Made by a program: the position numbers and the translations under genes
Shown: one piece after another, positions 42,835 to 55,855 of the stretch
Numbering within the stretch: the first letter of the stretch is position 1
Layout of the letters: every line of letters begins with the position of its first letter
NCBI GenBank assembly: GCA_023548195.1
Contig: JAJHZJ010000252.1
Location: 4,538,841 to 4,602,840, forward strand
Reading direction: 5' to 3'
From: Bettongia penicillata ogilbyi
Lineage: Eukaryota; Chordata; Mammalia; Diprotodontia; Potoroidae
Length of the DNA stretch: 64,000 bases
Notes under the pieces: model-generated
Told to the model about the DNA's origin: nothing
The model's input: only the letters and a program-made list of their open reading frames with translations
Databases searched by the model: none

Positions 42835-44838
42835 ACATATACATGTACTCCCTCCAACTACTCTAATACTGAGAAAGCTCTCATGAGTTACAAATATCAT
42901 CTTTCCATGTAGGAATGTAAACAGTTCGACTTTAATAAGTCCCTTGTGGTTTATCTATCCTATTTACATTTTCTTGCTTCTCTTGATTCCTGTATTTAAA
43001 AGTCAAATTTCTATTCAACAAGAATGTTTGGAAGCTCCTTATTTCATTGAAATTCCATTTTTTTTCACCTAAAGTATTATACTCAGTTTTGCTGGGTATG
43101 TGATTCTTGGTTTTAATCCTATCTCCTTTGATGTCTGGAATATCATGTTCCAAGACCTCTGATCAGTTACTATAGAAGCTGCTAAATCTTGTGTTATCCT
43201 GATTGTATTTCCACAATACTTGTATTGTTTCTTTCTGGATGCTTGTAATATTTTCTCTTTGGCCTAGGAACTCTGGAATTTGGCTACAATACTTCTAGGA
43301 GCTTCCCTTTTGGGATCTCTTTCAGGAGGTGATTGGTGGATAATTTCCATTTTTATTTTACCCTCTGATTCTAGAATATCAGGACAGTTTTTCTTCATAA
43401 TTTATTGAAAGATGATATCTAGGCTCTTTTTTTTTGATCATGGCTTTCAGGAAGTTAAGTGATTTTTAAATTATCTCCTTGGGATCTGTCTTCCAGGTCA
43501 GTTGTTTTTCCATTGAGATATTTTACATTGTCTTCTATTTTTTCCATCACTTTCCTTTGTTTTATAATTTCTTGATTTCTCATAAAGTCATTAGCTTCCA
43601 TTTATTCCATTATAATTTTTAAGGAATTATTTTCTCCAGTGAGCTTTTGGACCTCCTTTTCCATTTGGCCCATCCTGCTTTTTAAGGCATTCTTCTTCTC
43701 ATTGACTTTTTGGACCTCTTTTGCCATTTGGGTTAGCCTAATTTTAAAGGTGTTATTTTCTTCATCATTTTGGGGGTTTCCTTTAGCAAGCTATTGACTT
43801 GTTTTTCATGATTTTCTTGCATCACGCTCATTTCTCTTCCCACTTTTTCCTCTACTTCTCTTACTTTATTTTAAAAATCCTTTCTGAGCTCTTCCATGGC
43901 CTGAGACCAATTCATATATTTCTTGGAGGCTTTGGATGCAGGAGCTTCGATTTTTGTTGTCTTTTTGTTCTATGTTTTGATCTTACTTGTCACCAGGGAC
44001 ATAAATAAATACCTTTTCACCAAAAAAAAATAAAATTCTATAGTCTGATTTTTCCCATTTGTTCATTTTCCCAGACAAATACTTGACTTTTGAGCTCTTT
44101 GTTAAGAGGAAGGTGTACTGTCCCAAGCTGCAGGGGTTTTGTGCAACTGTTTTCAGAGTTATTTCTAGGGACCTATAAATTTTCAGTTCTTCCATAGTGG
44201 TATGATCAAAGGGGAGGTGTTTACTCCTCTCATGGCCTATGCCCTGGTCTGTGAGCAATCACAAGCACTTTTTTTGCTGTCTTGCAACTGTGATGACTCT
44301 CTCTCCACTGCCACTACAAGCTTTACCATGCGAATGCTCCTGTCTGCCCTAGGACTATCACACAGAACTGCAACCCAGATCAGCCTCTTGAATCCCCCAC
44401 TGTCCATAGGCCAAGAGTTCTAGAAGCAGCTGCCAATGCTGCAGCAGCTACCACTGCACTGGGGCTAGAGCTGGGGTGAGAGACCTAGGTGAGACATGTT
44501 TCCCACTGATCTTTGAAGCTATCTTTGGTGTTTGTTATTTGAGAAGTCTGGAAACTGCTGCAGCTGCCAGTGATTCAGTCCCCTAAGGCTTGCTCCAGCT
44601 TTGTCTGTGAAAGCCCGGTCCATGCTAGAGTGTACTTTGCTGCCAGTCTGGTGTGATAGACCCTTCCTATTGACCTTCCAGATTGCTTTGGTCTGGAAAT
44701 TTGCTTCAGTCTGTCATTCTATGGCTTCTACTGCTCTAGAATTTGTTTAGAGTCATTTTTTTACAGATATTTTGAGGTGTTCGGAGGAGAACTCAAAATG
44801 GTACCTGCTTCTACTCTACCATCTTGGTCCCACCCTAG
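42620..44838 (-). mobile_element. HAL1-like element, copy 1: 5'UTR, L1-type ORF1, L1-like 3'UTR, no ORF2
   Basis: Read on the minus strand. The 5' end at about 44838 (gggaccaagatggtagagtag) is followed by a ~0.85 kb leader. ORF1 relics from about 43950 to 42950 include a lysine/glutamate-rich coiled-coil region and a C-terminal domain relic (KNHIPSKTEYNT..., WNFNEIRSFQTFL...), which corresponds to the L1 ORF1p motif PRISYPAKL. Then comes a short tail with a TA/TG microsatellite (42788-42832) and the L1 3'UTR-like 'ttgttataagggatggctctc' complement near 42700. ORF2 endonuclease and reverse transcriptase are absent. Stops and frameshifts make it inactive. Confidence 0.7.
42788..42832. repeat. 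(TA)n(TG)n microsatellite
   Basis: Pure TA run then pure TG run inside the 3' part of the HAL1-like element. Confidence 0.9.
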
Positions 44839-44930
44839 GGACTGTCTTTTTTTATTCCTGTTTGTATTCCCAGTGCTTAACACAGTACGTGGCACATACT
44901 GGATCCTTAAATATTTGTTGACTGACGGGG
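44839..44930 (+). mobile_element. L2 3' terminus
   Basis: 'gggactgtctttttttattcctgtttgtattcccagtgcttaacacagtacgtggcacatactgg' is an L2 terminus directly abutting the HAL1-like 5' end. The latter probably inserted into or beside it. Confidence 0.75.
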
Positions 44931-47084
44931 ATTTCACTAATATGGATATTCCCATATCAGCAAGAAAGATGGAGTATATAGATATTATGCAGCTAAAACT
45001 GGAAGGATTTGACAATAGATTTGATATGGGATGGGGGAGGTGAGAAAAAATGAGAAGTCAAAGATAACACTTTAGTTGTTAGCCTAGGTAACTGGGAAGA
45101 TAGTAATGCCCACCCACTCATTTATACCTGTCCATCTTGAGCAGTTCTTGTCCCAGAAATTTTCCAACGTGATGTGGAAGGCAGTGAAGAGATACTGTAG
45201 TCCTTCATTGAAATATCATAAAGGGGAACTTCCTTTCTCTACAACTTTCAGGCAATTATGTGATTTAAAGGCATGGTCAACTGTGGAATGTCATTTGCAG
45301 AAGCCTGTCTGTTCCCCTTCTCACATCTTTATAATGGGGTGAAGCTGAGATAAACATCAGAATATGAAATGCTAAGTCTGTTCTCTGGTCACTTCCAAGG
45401 AAGCATGCTCACCTCTGGATTTGGGGAGGGAGGGAATCTGTGTCAGAAAGAATTTGCCACTGAGCCAGGAAGAGTGACCCACTTTGTGGCCCCCTAAAGG
45501 AAGTGACTACTTCTCTTTTCATTTGCAGGTAATGGTAAGATTCTTCAATCCTCTACTAGGAGAGATGGGAGAGGGATTGGTTCCCTTTCCTTATCCCAAT
45601 AGAAATAGCAAACTATTCATAGATCATAGCTAAAGCAAGGATTCAACCAGGAATTCTAGACCTGGACTTTGGCTTATTTTTCTACCTGGTGCTTACATCT
45701 CCTAGCATAGGTAAATAGTGATCCTGAGGGGATATGGCTGACCTTGTGAGTTCAAGAAGTCAAGAATACCTAGGTCTTGTGGTCAGAATTTCCCAGCAAT
45801 AGGAGAGGATTCTAAATTAGACAGGATGACCAGTAACAGAAAAAAAAATGATGTCAACTCCTTAGTCTGACACATCAGAAGATAGGAACCTTGAATAAGA
45901 CAGGGCAAAGCCGAGTGGGAGGTGAAATACCAATTCAGCAGTCCCATCAACTGCTCATTTATGATGTTTTAAACTTCAGTCTCCCAGAGAAGTGTACCAA
46001 TAGTTACAATTCATGACTCTGCTTGTGCAATGTTTTGTTAATACATGCTTGTGATAAACATATGTGTATGTATGTAAATATGTAGGTATGTATGTGTGGT
46101 AAATGGCTGTCATATGGCTCACTTGCAATGTACATTGAGTATTTTTTTTACTCTCTACTTTTGGGAAGATCTTAGACATGAGCCAAATACATACTTTAAT
46201 TTTCTGTGATGCTCTAGGGTGGGAGCATAAGTGAAAGAGCATGAGAAGATGAGCCTGACACCCCCTCTCCTCCCACCACACACACCCTACTTAGAGGGTC
46301 AGGCTTCCCCCAGGACTGAACCTGAATCACTCATACATGAGTCCAGGAGAAGAGAGTGTCTCAGCCCCCTGAGCCAAACAACACCAAACTCAAACCCTGA
46401 AGACATGTAAGGTTCCCCAAAGGGGAATGAATACACATTCAGGTTGATTGGAAATTAACCCTGAGATCCCAGAGAAGCTTCTAATTGTGACAATAAAATA
46501 CTTCTGGGCATGATTCAAGCTTTTTTCTACCCTTTGGAATCACTTAATATTTCAGATATCTTGAGAATCAACTAATCAAAATCCTTAAATATGTAAATAC
46601 TTGTCTCCTCCAGCACATAATTCTTCTGTGTATATGTTATCTAGTGTACTTGCATTTCCTATGTTTTCTTTGTTGCCTTTTCCATTTCCTCATGTGGCAT
46701 GGCTAGGGTCTAGGACTTTTTTGTTAAAGTTGAAACTTAGTAGTTCTACTGTCCTTAACTGTGAAAAAGATTGTTATAAAGTTCTTTACTGATCTTTTCC
46801 ATTTTTTCATTTCTTTGTCATAGTCTTTTTAATTTCATCCTTAAATGTCCCTAGGGATGACTTTGCTTAGTTAGGTCTTACCAAGTTTTCTCTCACTGTT
46901 TCATCAAGCCATATTACTCATAATCTTCCATCATATTTCTCCAAATGATTTTTAAAATGAGGTTGTACTCTAAACCATTGTTGTCCTTGGCAGCCATATC
47001 TCCCTGTTTGACAAAGTATCTGAAGAAGTTTCATAAATTTTGGTCTCCTTGCTTTGGTAATTAATATTCATGATTTAAATTCTT
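44931..47084. other. Mostly unassigned intergenic sequence
   Basis: A reversed L2 scrap at about 45035-45105 ('gttagcctaggtaactgggaagatagtaatgcc') and a TATG tract at 46040-46095. The remainder, including 46860-47080, is unrecognised. Confidence 0.4.
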
Positions 47085-47380
47085 TTTCAGTCAGTCAATA
47101 AACATTTATTAAATTCCTACTGTATGCCAGATGCTGTGCTAAGGCGGATACAAAGAAAGGTACAAGACAATAACTGCTTTGAGTCGTTCACAATTTAATT
47201 GTGGAACCAACATGCTATATAACTCTCTATATAAAAAAACCTATATACAGGATAAATTGCAAATAATTAGTGAAAAGAAGGCACTAGAAATCAGACAAAT
47301 TGGAAAAGTCTTCCTGTAGAAGGTAGAATTTTATCCAGACTGAAGAAAATCAGGAGGTAAAGATGAAGTGGGAGAATACT
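47085..47380 (-). mobile_element. L2 LINE 3' end
   Basis: 'gtcagtcaataaacatttattaaattcctactgtatgccagatgctgtgctaagg', then 'gaagtcttcctgtagaaggtagaattttatcc' style sequence; a reversed L2. Confidence 0.85.
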
Positions 47381-47499
47381 TGTGAATGTATAATTCACAC
47401 CAATGCTACAAATTAATAAGCATGCTATTAATACTCCAATAGAGACCTCCTTCCAAGTTTTCAGTAAAATATTTATTGCTGGGCCAATCCATTCAACCA

Positions 47500-48520
47500 A
47501 TTTCAAATTCACTTCATTCTTTTGTTATCTAGCCCATATTATTTTGTTTTGTGCAAAATAGAGCATGAAAGGCTTTGCTAAATATTTTGCAAAACTCCAA
47601 GTAAACTATAGTTAAACATTCTCTGGAATCATCAGTCTATTAACCCTTTCAAAATCAAAGACCAAATGGTTGGTCTTGATGAAGCCATGCTGTCTTTTGT
47701 TATCTCTATTTTGCTTTCTGGAAATTCACTAAATAACCCTTTAATAATTCATTCTAGAAATTTGCAAGGAGTCATAGTCAAATTCATTATCCTATAGTTT
47801 TCAGAATCTATTGCTTTCCCTTGTTGGAAAATTGAAACAAACTTTATCTCTCACCAGTTCTGCATTCCCTTCCCCATGATCTTTGGAACATTACAGACCA
47901 TAATTCAGCAGTCACATTACCCATATCTTCATCTGGGTCTGATGCTATGAATTCCTCAAGTATGCCTAGATGCCCTCTTCCTGCTTCTCTACTATTTATC
48001 TTGAGTATCAACACTACAAGGTATTTTTGTCCTATTCTTTTATCCCAAAGATCATTCTCCTTGGCAGAAGAAAAAGAACCATCATGGAACTGCAGTTCCA
48101 TACTCTCCATCATTTATTATCATGGTGCCATCTACCAGCAGTCTTATTCTGTCTCTGATCCTTGTCTTTCCCTCTACAGAAATTTTTAAAATTCTTTTGT
48201 CTTTTCCTTAATTTTATTCACCTCTGTCAGCTCATTCTAGACTTAAACACTTTTGATACATTTTTGAAGGATCATGCTTCATCTTTTCTCTTCTGATATC
48301 TGCCCTATTTTCCATCTTCTTTACATGATTTTTAAAAATCTAAATTGGTGGTAAGTTCTCTGTGTTTCCATACTTCTTTCTTTTAGAGCAATCTCCATTT
48401 TCTTACTCCACAGAATCACTTCTCTTTGTACTTTAGCAATGAGGCACTGCTGCTGGGCCCACAGGAGCTCAGTCTTGTGACACCCCTCTTCTGTATCTAG
48501 GCATATATTTTGAATGAGGT
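47500..48520 (-). mobile_element. CR1/L3 LINE fragment, reverse-transcriptase N-terminal region
   Basis: The reverse complement of 47770-47830 gives an ENYRIMNLT...CKFLE string matching the CR1-clade motif GNYRPVSLTSxPGKxLE. Just 5' of it 'MGKGMQNW' matches the preceding VPEDWK-type motif. The region further right (47930-47960) reads as the P-D-E-D/ PDG segment. Many stops; an old relic. Confidence 0.65.
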
Positions 48521-48994
48521 TCAGTCCAAGAGAACTTGGCCTTTAATGAGAGGGAGCTCCCATATCTTTTACCCATTGGCTCATTAATTCTCCTCCTCCA
48601 TCACCTGCAGAGAAATTGTTTAAGGTGCAGGTCTTCCCAAATGGAAAGTAAGAGAGGTACTAAATATGTAATATGTATCAGTTATGGTAATTTTCTATGC
48701 ACAAAAAGAAATATGAAACAATAAAGACTCAGGAAACACATTAACAGGATTCAGTAATTTTACTTATAACTACTGTTATAATTTGGGAGACTGATGGTTA
48801 AACCTTATCAGAGCAGTGTCACAGGATTGTTAATGAAGCATTTTATGTTTTAATTTGGCTCCTCATTATCCTTACAACTCTGGTAAAAATGCCCAGGCTT
48901 GGAGCAGCCCTCTTCTTGTTGACAATTGCCAAATTCCAAAGCTGAAACTTGCCATGCCAACAGCTAACTCCAAATAGACTGGAGTGGAGGTCAC
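48521..48994. other. Unassigned intergenic sequence
   Basis: Nothing recognised. Confidence 0.4.
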
Positions 48995-49445
48995 TAGACC
49001 TTTTGAATTCATGAAACTGAGATGGAGTATCTTGTTTGAGGAACAGCAAAGATCCCAGTGGCACTGGATCAAAGGATTATTTTGGAGAGTCTGCTGTGTA
49101 AAAAGACTGGAAAGATAGGGTTGGGGCAGATTACAGATTACGAAGTGTTTTGAATTCCAAACAGAAGATTTTATATTTCATTCTGAAGATGATAGACAGT
49201 CACTGGGGATTTTTGAGAGAGGGCAAGGGTATCATAGGCAGACCTGTACCCTAGGAAGATCACTCAGACAGCTGAGTGAAGGGTCGACTAGAGTGTGGCT
49301 GGCCAACTTTCTGTGGTCAGTGAGGACCTGTACCAGGAGGGAGAAGGGGGTATATGCATGATATATTAAGAAAGTAAAATTAATAGACCTTGGCAAAAGA
49401 TTGAATATGAGCTTGAGAGAGTAAGGAGTCTAGAATGGCACAAGT

Positions 49446-50809
49446 GACCTCATTCCATCCTGTCTCCTCCAGCAGATTGCTTCTTCCATCATCCTGCCCT
49501 CACCAGCCATTCCTATTCAGTTTCTTCTTATTTATTGAGTCCTTCCTTGCTGCTTATAAACATATTTGCTCATCCTCAAAAAATTCTCACTTGATGCATC
49601 CATTCTCACTATCTTCCCATAGCTCTCTTGACATTTGTAGCTAAACTCCTTCAGAAAGCCATCTAGGATGGGCACCTCCATTTCCTCTCCTCTCAGTCTC
49701 TTCTGAACTCTCTATAGGCTAGTTTCCAACTTCATCATTCAACAGGAACTACTCACTTCAAAGTTATCAGTGGCACCTAAACTGCCAAATCCAGTGATCT
49801 TTTCTCTATCCTCATCCTTCTTGACCTCTTTGAGGCCTTTGGCCCTGTTGATCACCTTCTTCTCCTTGACAGTCTCTTTTCTCCAGTTTTTCAGGACACC
49901 ACTTTCTCCTGTTCTCTTTCTACCCATTTGACCATTTCTTCTCTGTCTTTTTTGCTAGATCTTCATCCAGGTCACACATGTTAACCATAGGTGCCCCACA
50001 GGGCTCTCTGTCCTAGGATTTCTTATTTTCTCCCTTGAAACCATCACTTGGTTATCTCATTAGTTCCCATGTATTTAATGATCATATCTAGTCTATTGAT
50101 CCAGCCCTAACCTCTCTGCCAAGCTCTAGCCTCACATCACCAACTGCCTGTTAGACATCTCAAATTGGATATCCTGTAGACATCTTAAACTTAGCAGGTA
50201 CAAAACTGAACTTATTATCTTTCCCCCACCTCCCAAATTTCCCTATCCCTATTGAGGACATCACATTATCCCAGTCCCTCAGGCTTGCAACTTTGCATCC
50301 TCATATCCTCATTATGTCTTACCCACCTTGCCATATCCAATCTGTTGTCAAGGTCTGTTGATTTCACCTTTTCAGTATCTCCTGAATATACCCCCCTCGC
50401 TATCCTCTGATACTAACACCATCTTGATATAGGCCCTTGTTTCCTCAAGTCTGAACTATTATAGTAACCTGCTGGTTGATCCATCTGCCACAAGTGTCTA
50501 CCCACTCCAGTCTTTTCTCCACTCAGCTACCAACTGACTTTCCTAATATGCTGGTCTGGCCATGTCATTCCCTTACATGATAAACTCCAAAGACTCCCTA
50601 TTATCTTAAGAATCAAATGTAAACTCCTCTGTTTGGTGTGCAAAGCCCTCTAGAACCTGCTCTTCCATTAACTTCCCAGCCTTCTTACATCTTACACCAG
50701 GCCACATTCTTGGATTCAGTGACACTGGCATCCTTACTGCTCCTAAAACAAGATACTCCATCGCTAAACTCTGGGGACTTTCATTGACTGTCTCTAATGC
50801 TTGGAATGT

Positions 50810-50862
<53 letters not shown>

Positions 50863-51088
50863 TTCTCCCCTTATCTTTCAAGTCCCACCTAAAATCCTAT
50901 CTTCTACAGGAAACCTTTTCCAATCCCTCTTAATTCTAGTGGTTTCCTTCTGTTCAGATAGCCGGTTTTTCCATAATTGCTTGCATGTTGTTTTCCCCAT
51001 TAGAATGTGAACATTTTTTTGTATCTCTAGGGCATCACATAGTGCCTACCAATGAGTGGGCACTTAATAAATGCTTGTTGACCAATTG
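49446..51088 (+). mobile_element. L2 LINE, about 1.64 kb, nested, with complete 3' end
   Basis: Plus-strand L2 carrying the late reverse-transcriptase region: 49990-50020 reads GAPQGSLS, a mutated VPQGSVLGP. Then 'ctgttagacatctcaaattggatatcctgtagacatcttaaac', 'tgataaactccaaagactccctattatc' and the terminus 'gtgcctaccaatgagtgggcacttaataaatgcttgttgacc'. A TC microsatellite expanded within it. The 69- to 91-codon frames here are repeat by-products. Confidence 0.85.
50811..50867. repeat. (TC)n microsatellite
   Basis: CT run with three TTT interruptions, inside the nested L2. Confidence 0.9.
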
Positions 51089-51559
51089 ACTTATCTATGT
51101 GATGATGAGCCTGGGCTGTTGAGAGGACGGTGGTGCCCTCAACTGTAATGATAGGAAAGTTAGGAAGAGGGGAAAAACAATGACTGGAGTTCAGCAAAGA
51201 GATTAGGGGTAGTTAAGTAGATCACAGAATCATCAATATAGAAATAATAATTAAATCAATGGGAGCTGATGAAATCACCAAGGGAAATAGTAAAAAGGAG
51301 AAGAGGGTCCCTGACAGAGACTTAGGGGTTACCCTTGTGTGATTTGGATGAAGATCCAAGAAAGGAAACAGAGAAAGAGTAGTCAGATAAGTTAGAGGAG
51401 AACCAGGAGAGAGTAATGTCCTGAAAATTTAGACAGAAGAGAATATCAAAGAGAGGGAGATCCAACACTGTCATCATAGAGATCAAGAAAGATGAGGATG
51501 GAGAAAAAACAATTACATTTGACAACAAAGAAATCATTACTATCATCAAATTTCCATTC

Positions 51560-51845
51560 TTAAGAGCCTTCCATGCTCTTGACTAGTATTTCCTATAGAA
51601 TTAGAGATCATAGAACTCCACCAATCTTTCTCTGAGCCCCTTATAGTCAGCTTTTTCATAACCTAGGGCATCTGTCATAGTATCCTAGATTTCTTCTCCT
51701 CTATCATGAATTCTAAGGTGGAATGACTATTTTCCATTAGGTTCTCATCAATTCCATCCCAGCAATCCGTTTTTCCCTTATTGGTGAGAAACATATTCAA
51801 AATAGAATTTCCCATTGCTTCATCTTTTGAAGGAAGAAATTATCA
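51560..51845 (-). mobile_element. CR1/L3-like endonuclease-region fragment
   Basis: The reverse complement reads like the endonuclease end of a CR1-clade LINE: 'LTNKGK...' then 'SHSTLEFMIEE', comparable to the family's LTNKEE ... SDHExVEF order. Weak. Confidence 0.4.
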
Positions 51846-51884
51846 TTAAAGGAAGACAAGGAATGATTCACTTCTCTGTTCTTA

Positions 51885-51885
51885 G

Positions 51886-51977
<92 letters not shown>
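51885..51977. repeat. (GA)n microsatellite
   Basis: 93 bp of GA with a single interruption at 51901. Confidence 0.97.
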
Positions 51978-51981
<4 letters not shown>

Positions 51982-52299
51982 AGACATCTAAATAATTAAA
52001 GTCTGGCCTCACTACTGAATTATGCCTCTGTTCCAGACTCATGATTTGTTTCCAGATTTCATCTTCTTCCTCCTCCTCAGTGTTAAATAGGATTTTCTTA
52101 AGACAGTATTGCTTCTGTATATCCCTCTAGATGTTCACAATAAATATATTTTAATATGCAACAGTTAATCTGCAGCTCCTTACCCCTTCTTTCTCTACTG
52201 TTTCTTTGGACAAGTTAAGCCCTTTCAGAGCCACATTTCCTTCCTTCTGATCCAACCACTTTCAGTGATATGTATGAGGTCAAATTTGCCTACCTGCAT

Positions 52300-53880
52300 A
52301 ATTAAAAAAATTTTTTTTTAATTATCAAGCATTTGTTTTTTCTTCCTCACCCTTCTCTCACAGAAAAGCAATAATATAAAACTCTTTCAATAAGTAAATA
52401 TCATCAGGCAAAACAAATTCCAATATTGTCCATGTTCAATAAAGTATGTCTCATTCTGCGTATTAATTCATCTATTGCCACCCATTCTTTGCCAAGAGGT
52501 GGATAGCAATCTTCCTTATTGAAATCATGATTGACCATTGAATTGTTCAGGGTTCTTAAGTCTTTCAAACATTCTTTTTTAAAAAAACAAAGAAACAGTA
52601 TTGATGTGATATTATAAATTATAAATTTCTCTGGTTTTGCAGTTTATTTTGCATCAGTTCATACAAATCACCCTGGGCATCTTTTTCATCTGCCTTAATT
52701 TCTTACAGATGGTTCATCTTGCTTATTACTAATTATGTAGACCTTTATTATTATTCATGCATATTTACTATTTTATATTTCTTTTAACTCCTATGTTTGA
52801 ACTTCAAAGTTTCTGGATAGCTCTGGTCTTTTCCTTAGGAATATTTGGAAATCCTCTGTTTTATTAAAAGTATAATTTTCCCCCTTCAGGTTTAGACTCA
52901 GTTTTACTGGATAAATTATTTTTTGCTTTAGGTCTATGTCCTTTTCCTTCCAACTGTGGTCCTTCAGTATTTGAATTGCTTCTGATTACTTGCAGTATTT
53001 TTTCTTTGGGTCTAGAAGCTCTGGATTTTGGTATAATGTTCCTGAAAGTTTTCATTTTAGAAAATTTCTGGTATATGTTTTTATATTTACTTCTGTTCTA
53101 AGAGAACTGGAAATTTTTCTTTTAAAATTTCTTGAAATATGGTATTTAGGCTTTTTGGAATAACTTTAAGTAATTATATCCTTCCTAATTTTTCTCTCCT
53201 TAATGTCCTTTCTACGTCACAATTTCTTTTCTTTTCTTTTCTTTTTTAACCCTGCAGGCTACCTCTCAACTTTGATTTAAAATGCAATGTTGCCTACATT
53301 TTATTGTATTTTTATTTCATTTCTGCTGCTTCAGAGTGACAGAACAGCAAACTTGCCTTTGGTCTGATCATCTCCTCCCAGTTATTCCTCTCAAGCTTCA
53401 GACTATGCTAGAAGCTGGAACTGAGATCCTGCTCTGCTCTTGGGTGTCCAAGCCATCCTGCTGCTACTTAATTTTTAACTTTCTTCATCTGCTACATAGC
53501 TTAGGAACTATAACCACTCTTTCTACAGAAAGCTACCCCTGGGAGCACGACCCTTCCTCTATCCTCCCTAGATCTGTGATGAGGGACTGGGCAGTATATG
53601 ACAAAGCTGCCAAATGGTATCTGTTCTGGCACCCTGCATGAGGTGTTTCTTCTTGCTTTGGTACACGCCCTGCCTAGGTGAGGATGCTCTGGTTCATTCC
53701 TCCTAGAAAGATTCTATTGTCTGAACAGAAAAGGTAACTTACTGTGACTTTTCCTTGGATTTCCCCATCAAAATTTGGTCTGGTATGTTTTTTAGATCTG
53801 TTTGGAGAGATTTGTAGATGGAGGAGTAAGCTGGAGCTCACTAGATTTCTGTTACTCCGCCTTCTTAGTTTTTCCTGTTA
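52300..53880 (-). mobile_element. HAL1-like element, copy 2, internally deleted
   Basis: On the minus strand: 5' end at about 53870 ('aagaaggcggagtaacag'), leader to about 53280, ORF1 C-terminal relic at about 53170-52860 (same segment order as copy 1), then an L1-like 3'UTR at about 52730-52300 ('aggtggatagcaatc', 'catgttcaataaagtatgtctcattctgcg' on the plus strand). The coiled-coil part of ORF1 is missing. The ORF1-to-3'UTR junction resembles that of copy 1. Confidence 0.6.
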
Positions 53881-55855
53881 GAGGTTGTTCTTTGATATTT
53901 GACCCCTATAGAGCAAACCTACTGCCCCTGCCATCATCTTTGGACTCTGAGGTCCGAAGGCTTCAGTTTTTTTTTTGTTTTGTTTTTACCCCCATTAACT
54001 TAGAATTAATAATCTTGAAAGATTTTGACTGTAATGTTCAAAGTTTTGTTTTCAAAAGTTCATAGCAGATTCAGGCAAAATATTCACTGAGATGGCTAAC
54101 TTTTACCATTCCACTGGACAATTTGGGGAATCCAGAATGCTTTCACCAGCTCCTCCTATGGTATCAGGACTTCCTTAACTGCCATATATGGAAGTTAGTG
54201 CAGGAAAATTTCCTCTGGTGTCCCTTTGTCCACAATCAATTGATCAGGTCATGAAAAAGAATGACTCTTCTCTATTAGGTACCTTTAGCTAATTTTTCTC
54301 TGTTGTACAAGTGACTTTCCATAGCCCTCTTAAGGCTGTAAGGCTGGACTCGAAGCCAGAGTCAACAGGTTCTTACTGTTTAGAACCCAGAGGTTTAGAG
54401 AGCAACATTTGTTTCCTTGTTTTCTACACGGGATAAATTTGGAAACTAATTTAAATGTATGTCACTCATAGGCAGCATCAACTTTGTTATGTTTAATTAC
54501 CAAAGCCTTCCTGCATCTTTACTCAACAAGAAGGCCTGTGTTTGTGATCTTTAAAGCAGCATTTCCAAGTTTGTTTTTGTGCACAACTTCCCCTTCGTTG
54601 GCATTGGCCAAACGCAGTCATGCCAACGCTTGCGCCATAGAGCTCAGCTGAACAGTATCATTTGTCTTAAATTGTTATTGTTTACTAACCCACTGTCTAA
54701 TTTTTTTCCTGCCCTGTTTCAAAGGGAGAAACCAAAGTCTTTTTTTTCCAATGCTGCTCTAAATTCTCAATATACATAAGTTAGAATACTAGGGAGGTTC
54801 ACATATTAATTAAAATTTGAAATTCAGTAGGAGACAGTCTTGTTTTACTAAACCAAAAAAAAAGATCACTCTGGGACAGTAAGTGAACGGCAATGACAGA
54901 CATCAAAGCAAATTCCTCTCATTTATTTCTCCTCACTGGAAAGAGATTACTTAAAACATCCGGCTTTGAATTGAGGCTGTATTCAAAACTGAGGATTCTC
55001 AGGACTCTGCAAGAAATTAAAAAGAGACCTCAGACAAGAAAATGTAATTGCAAGTTTAATTTCTATTCACGCCAATCTATTCTTTCATCTTGTAAAATTT
55101 CAGATACAGTATTCAGAATTGGGTTTGAACTTGGTTGGATGCCTATTAAGACTGATCATTTTCACTGTTTCTATAAATGCACATAGTCTTCCTATAGTAG
55201 CTAAACTCTGCATATATTTGGGTGGAAACAGAAGGGTTGAATCAGTTAGTTTGGTGAAGTACTGTTCAGCCATTTTAAAAAGAAATTTTTTTTGGTCTGG
55301 ATCTGATATTTCATCCATTTTTAACCACAAATAAATAGTAGTTTGGTGTTCATATTCACAAAATTCCGGTTTTTACTTTCTTTAGCCATTATGATTCATG
55401 ACTGTGGAAAATGAATTTTCTTTGATTATTTGCCACTCTTCTACCCTTTACAACTTTTAAACTACATCCCTTTCTCCTGTGTGATCTCACACAAGCACAA
55501 GCACAAACACATGCATATTCAGAGTGAATTTTGGCATGAAATAAAGGTAGGAGGAACGTCTATGGCATGCTGCACACCTGGGAACCAAAGCATCTTATAA
55601 TGCTTATATGGTTCAATTCTGTTTGCACACTATGCAAGATGGTCATATTCATATACAACATAATTCCTAAGATGATATTTTGAAAGGATATGGCAAAATT
55701 TATGATAATATGATTTGAATTTGATGATAAACCTAAAATTTTGGCTGAGTTCCACTAACGGCCATTGATAGGTCTAACTATATGCTCAACTATTAAAATG
55801 AGTAAGAAACAAGATTTGTTAACTGATAAATACTCTCTGTATTGGAAAAAGCACG
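53881..55855. other. Unassigned intergenic sequence
   Basis: No repeat family recognised across about 2 kb. Open frames at 54893-55334 lack known motifs. Confidence 0.4.

Larger units (their letters stand above)
48995..51548 (-). mobile_element. L2 LINE, split in two by a nested L2
   Basis: Left half 48995-49440: 'gagtatcttgtttgaggaacagc', 'ccaaacagaagattttatatttcattctg' and 'gaatatgagcttgagagagtaaggagtctag'. The right half 51095-51548 resumes in order: 'gcctgggctgttgagaggacggtggtgccctcaactgtaatgataggaaag', 'ggagctgatgaaatcacc' and 'ggagaaccaggagagagtaatgtcctgaaaa'. The 1.6 kb between is a plus-strand L2. Confidence 0.8.

Noticed and set aside
42620..44838. Full-length L1 interpretation of the 42.6-44.8 kb element
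   Set aside because: It is only 2.2 kb and passes from ORF1 to 3'UTR with no endonuclease or reverse-transcriptase sequence; the second copy shows the same layout.
49446..51088. Open frames of 60-90 codons between 49.4 and 51.1 kb
   Set aside because: They lie inside an L2 LINE and a TC microsatellite.
51885..51977. CRISPR-like or satellite array signals in the GA, TG, AC and AGAGG tracts
   Set aside because: These are plain microsatellites without spacers; CRISPR arrays are not expected in a mammalian genome.
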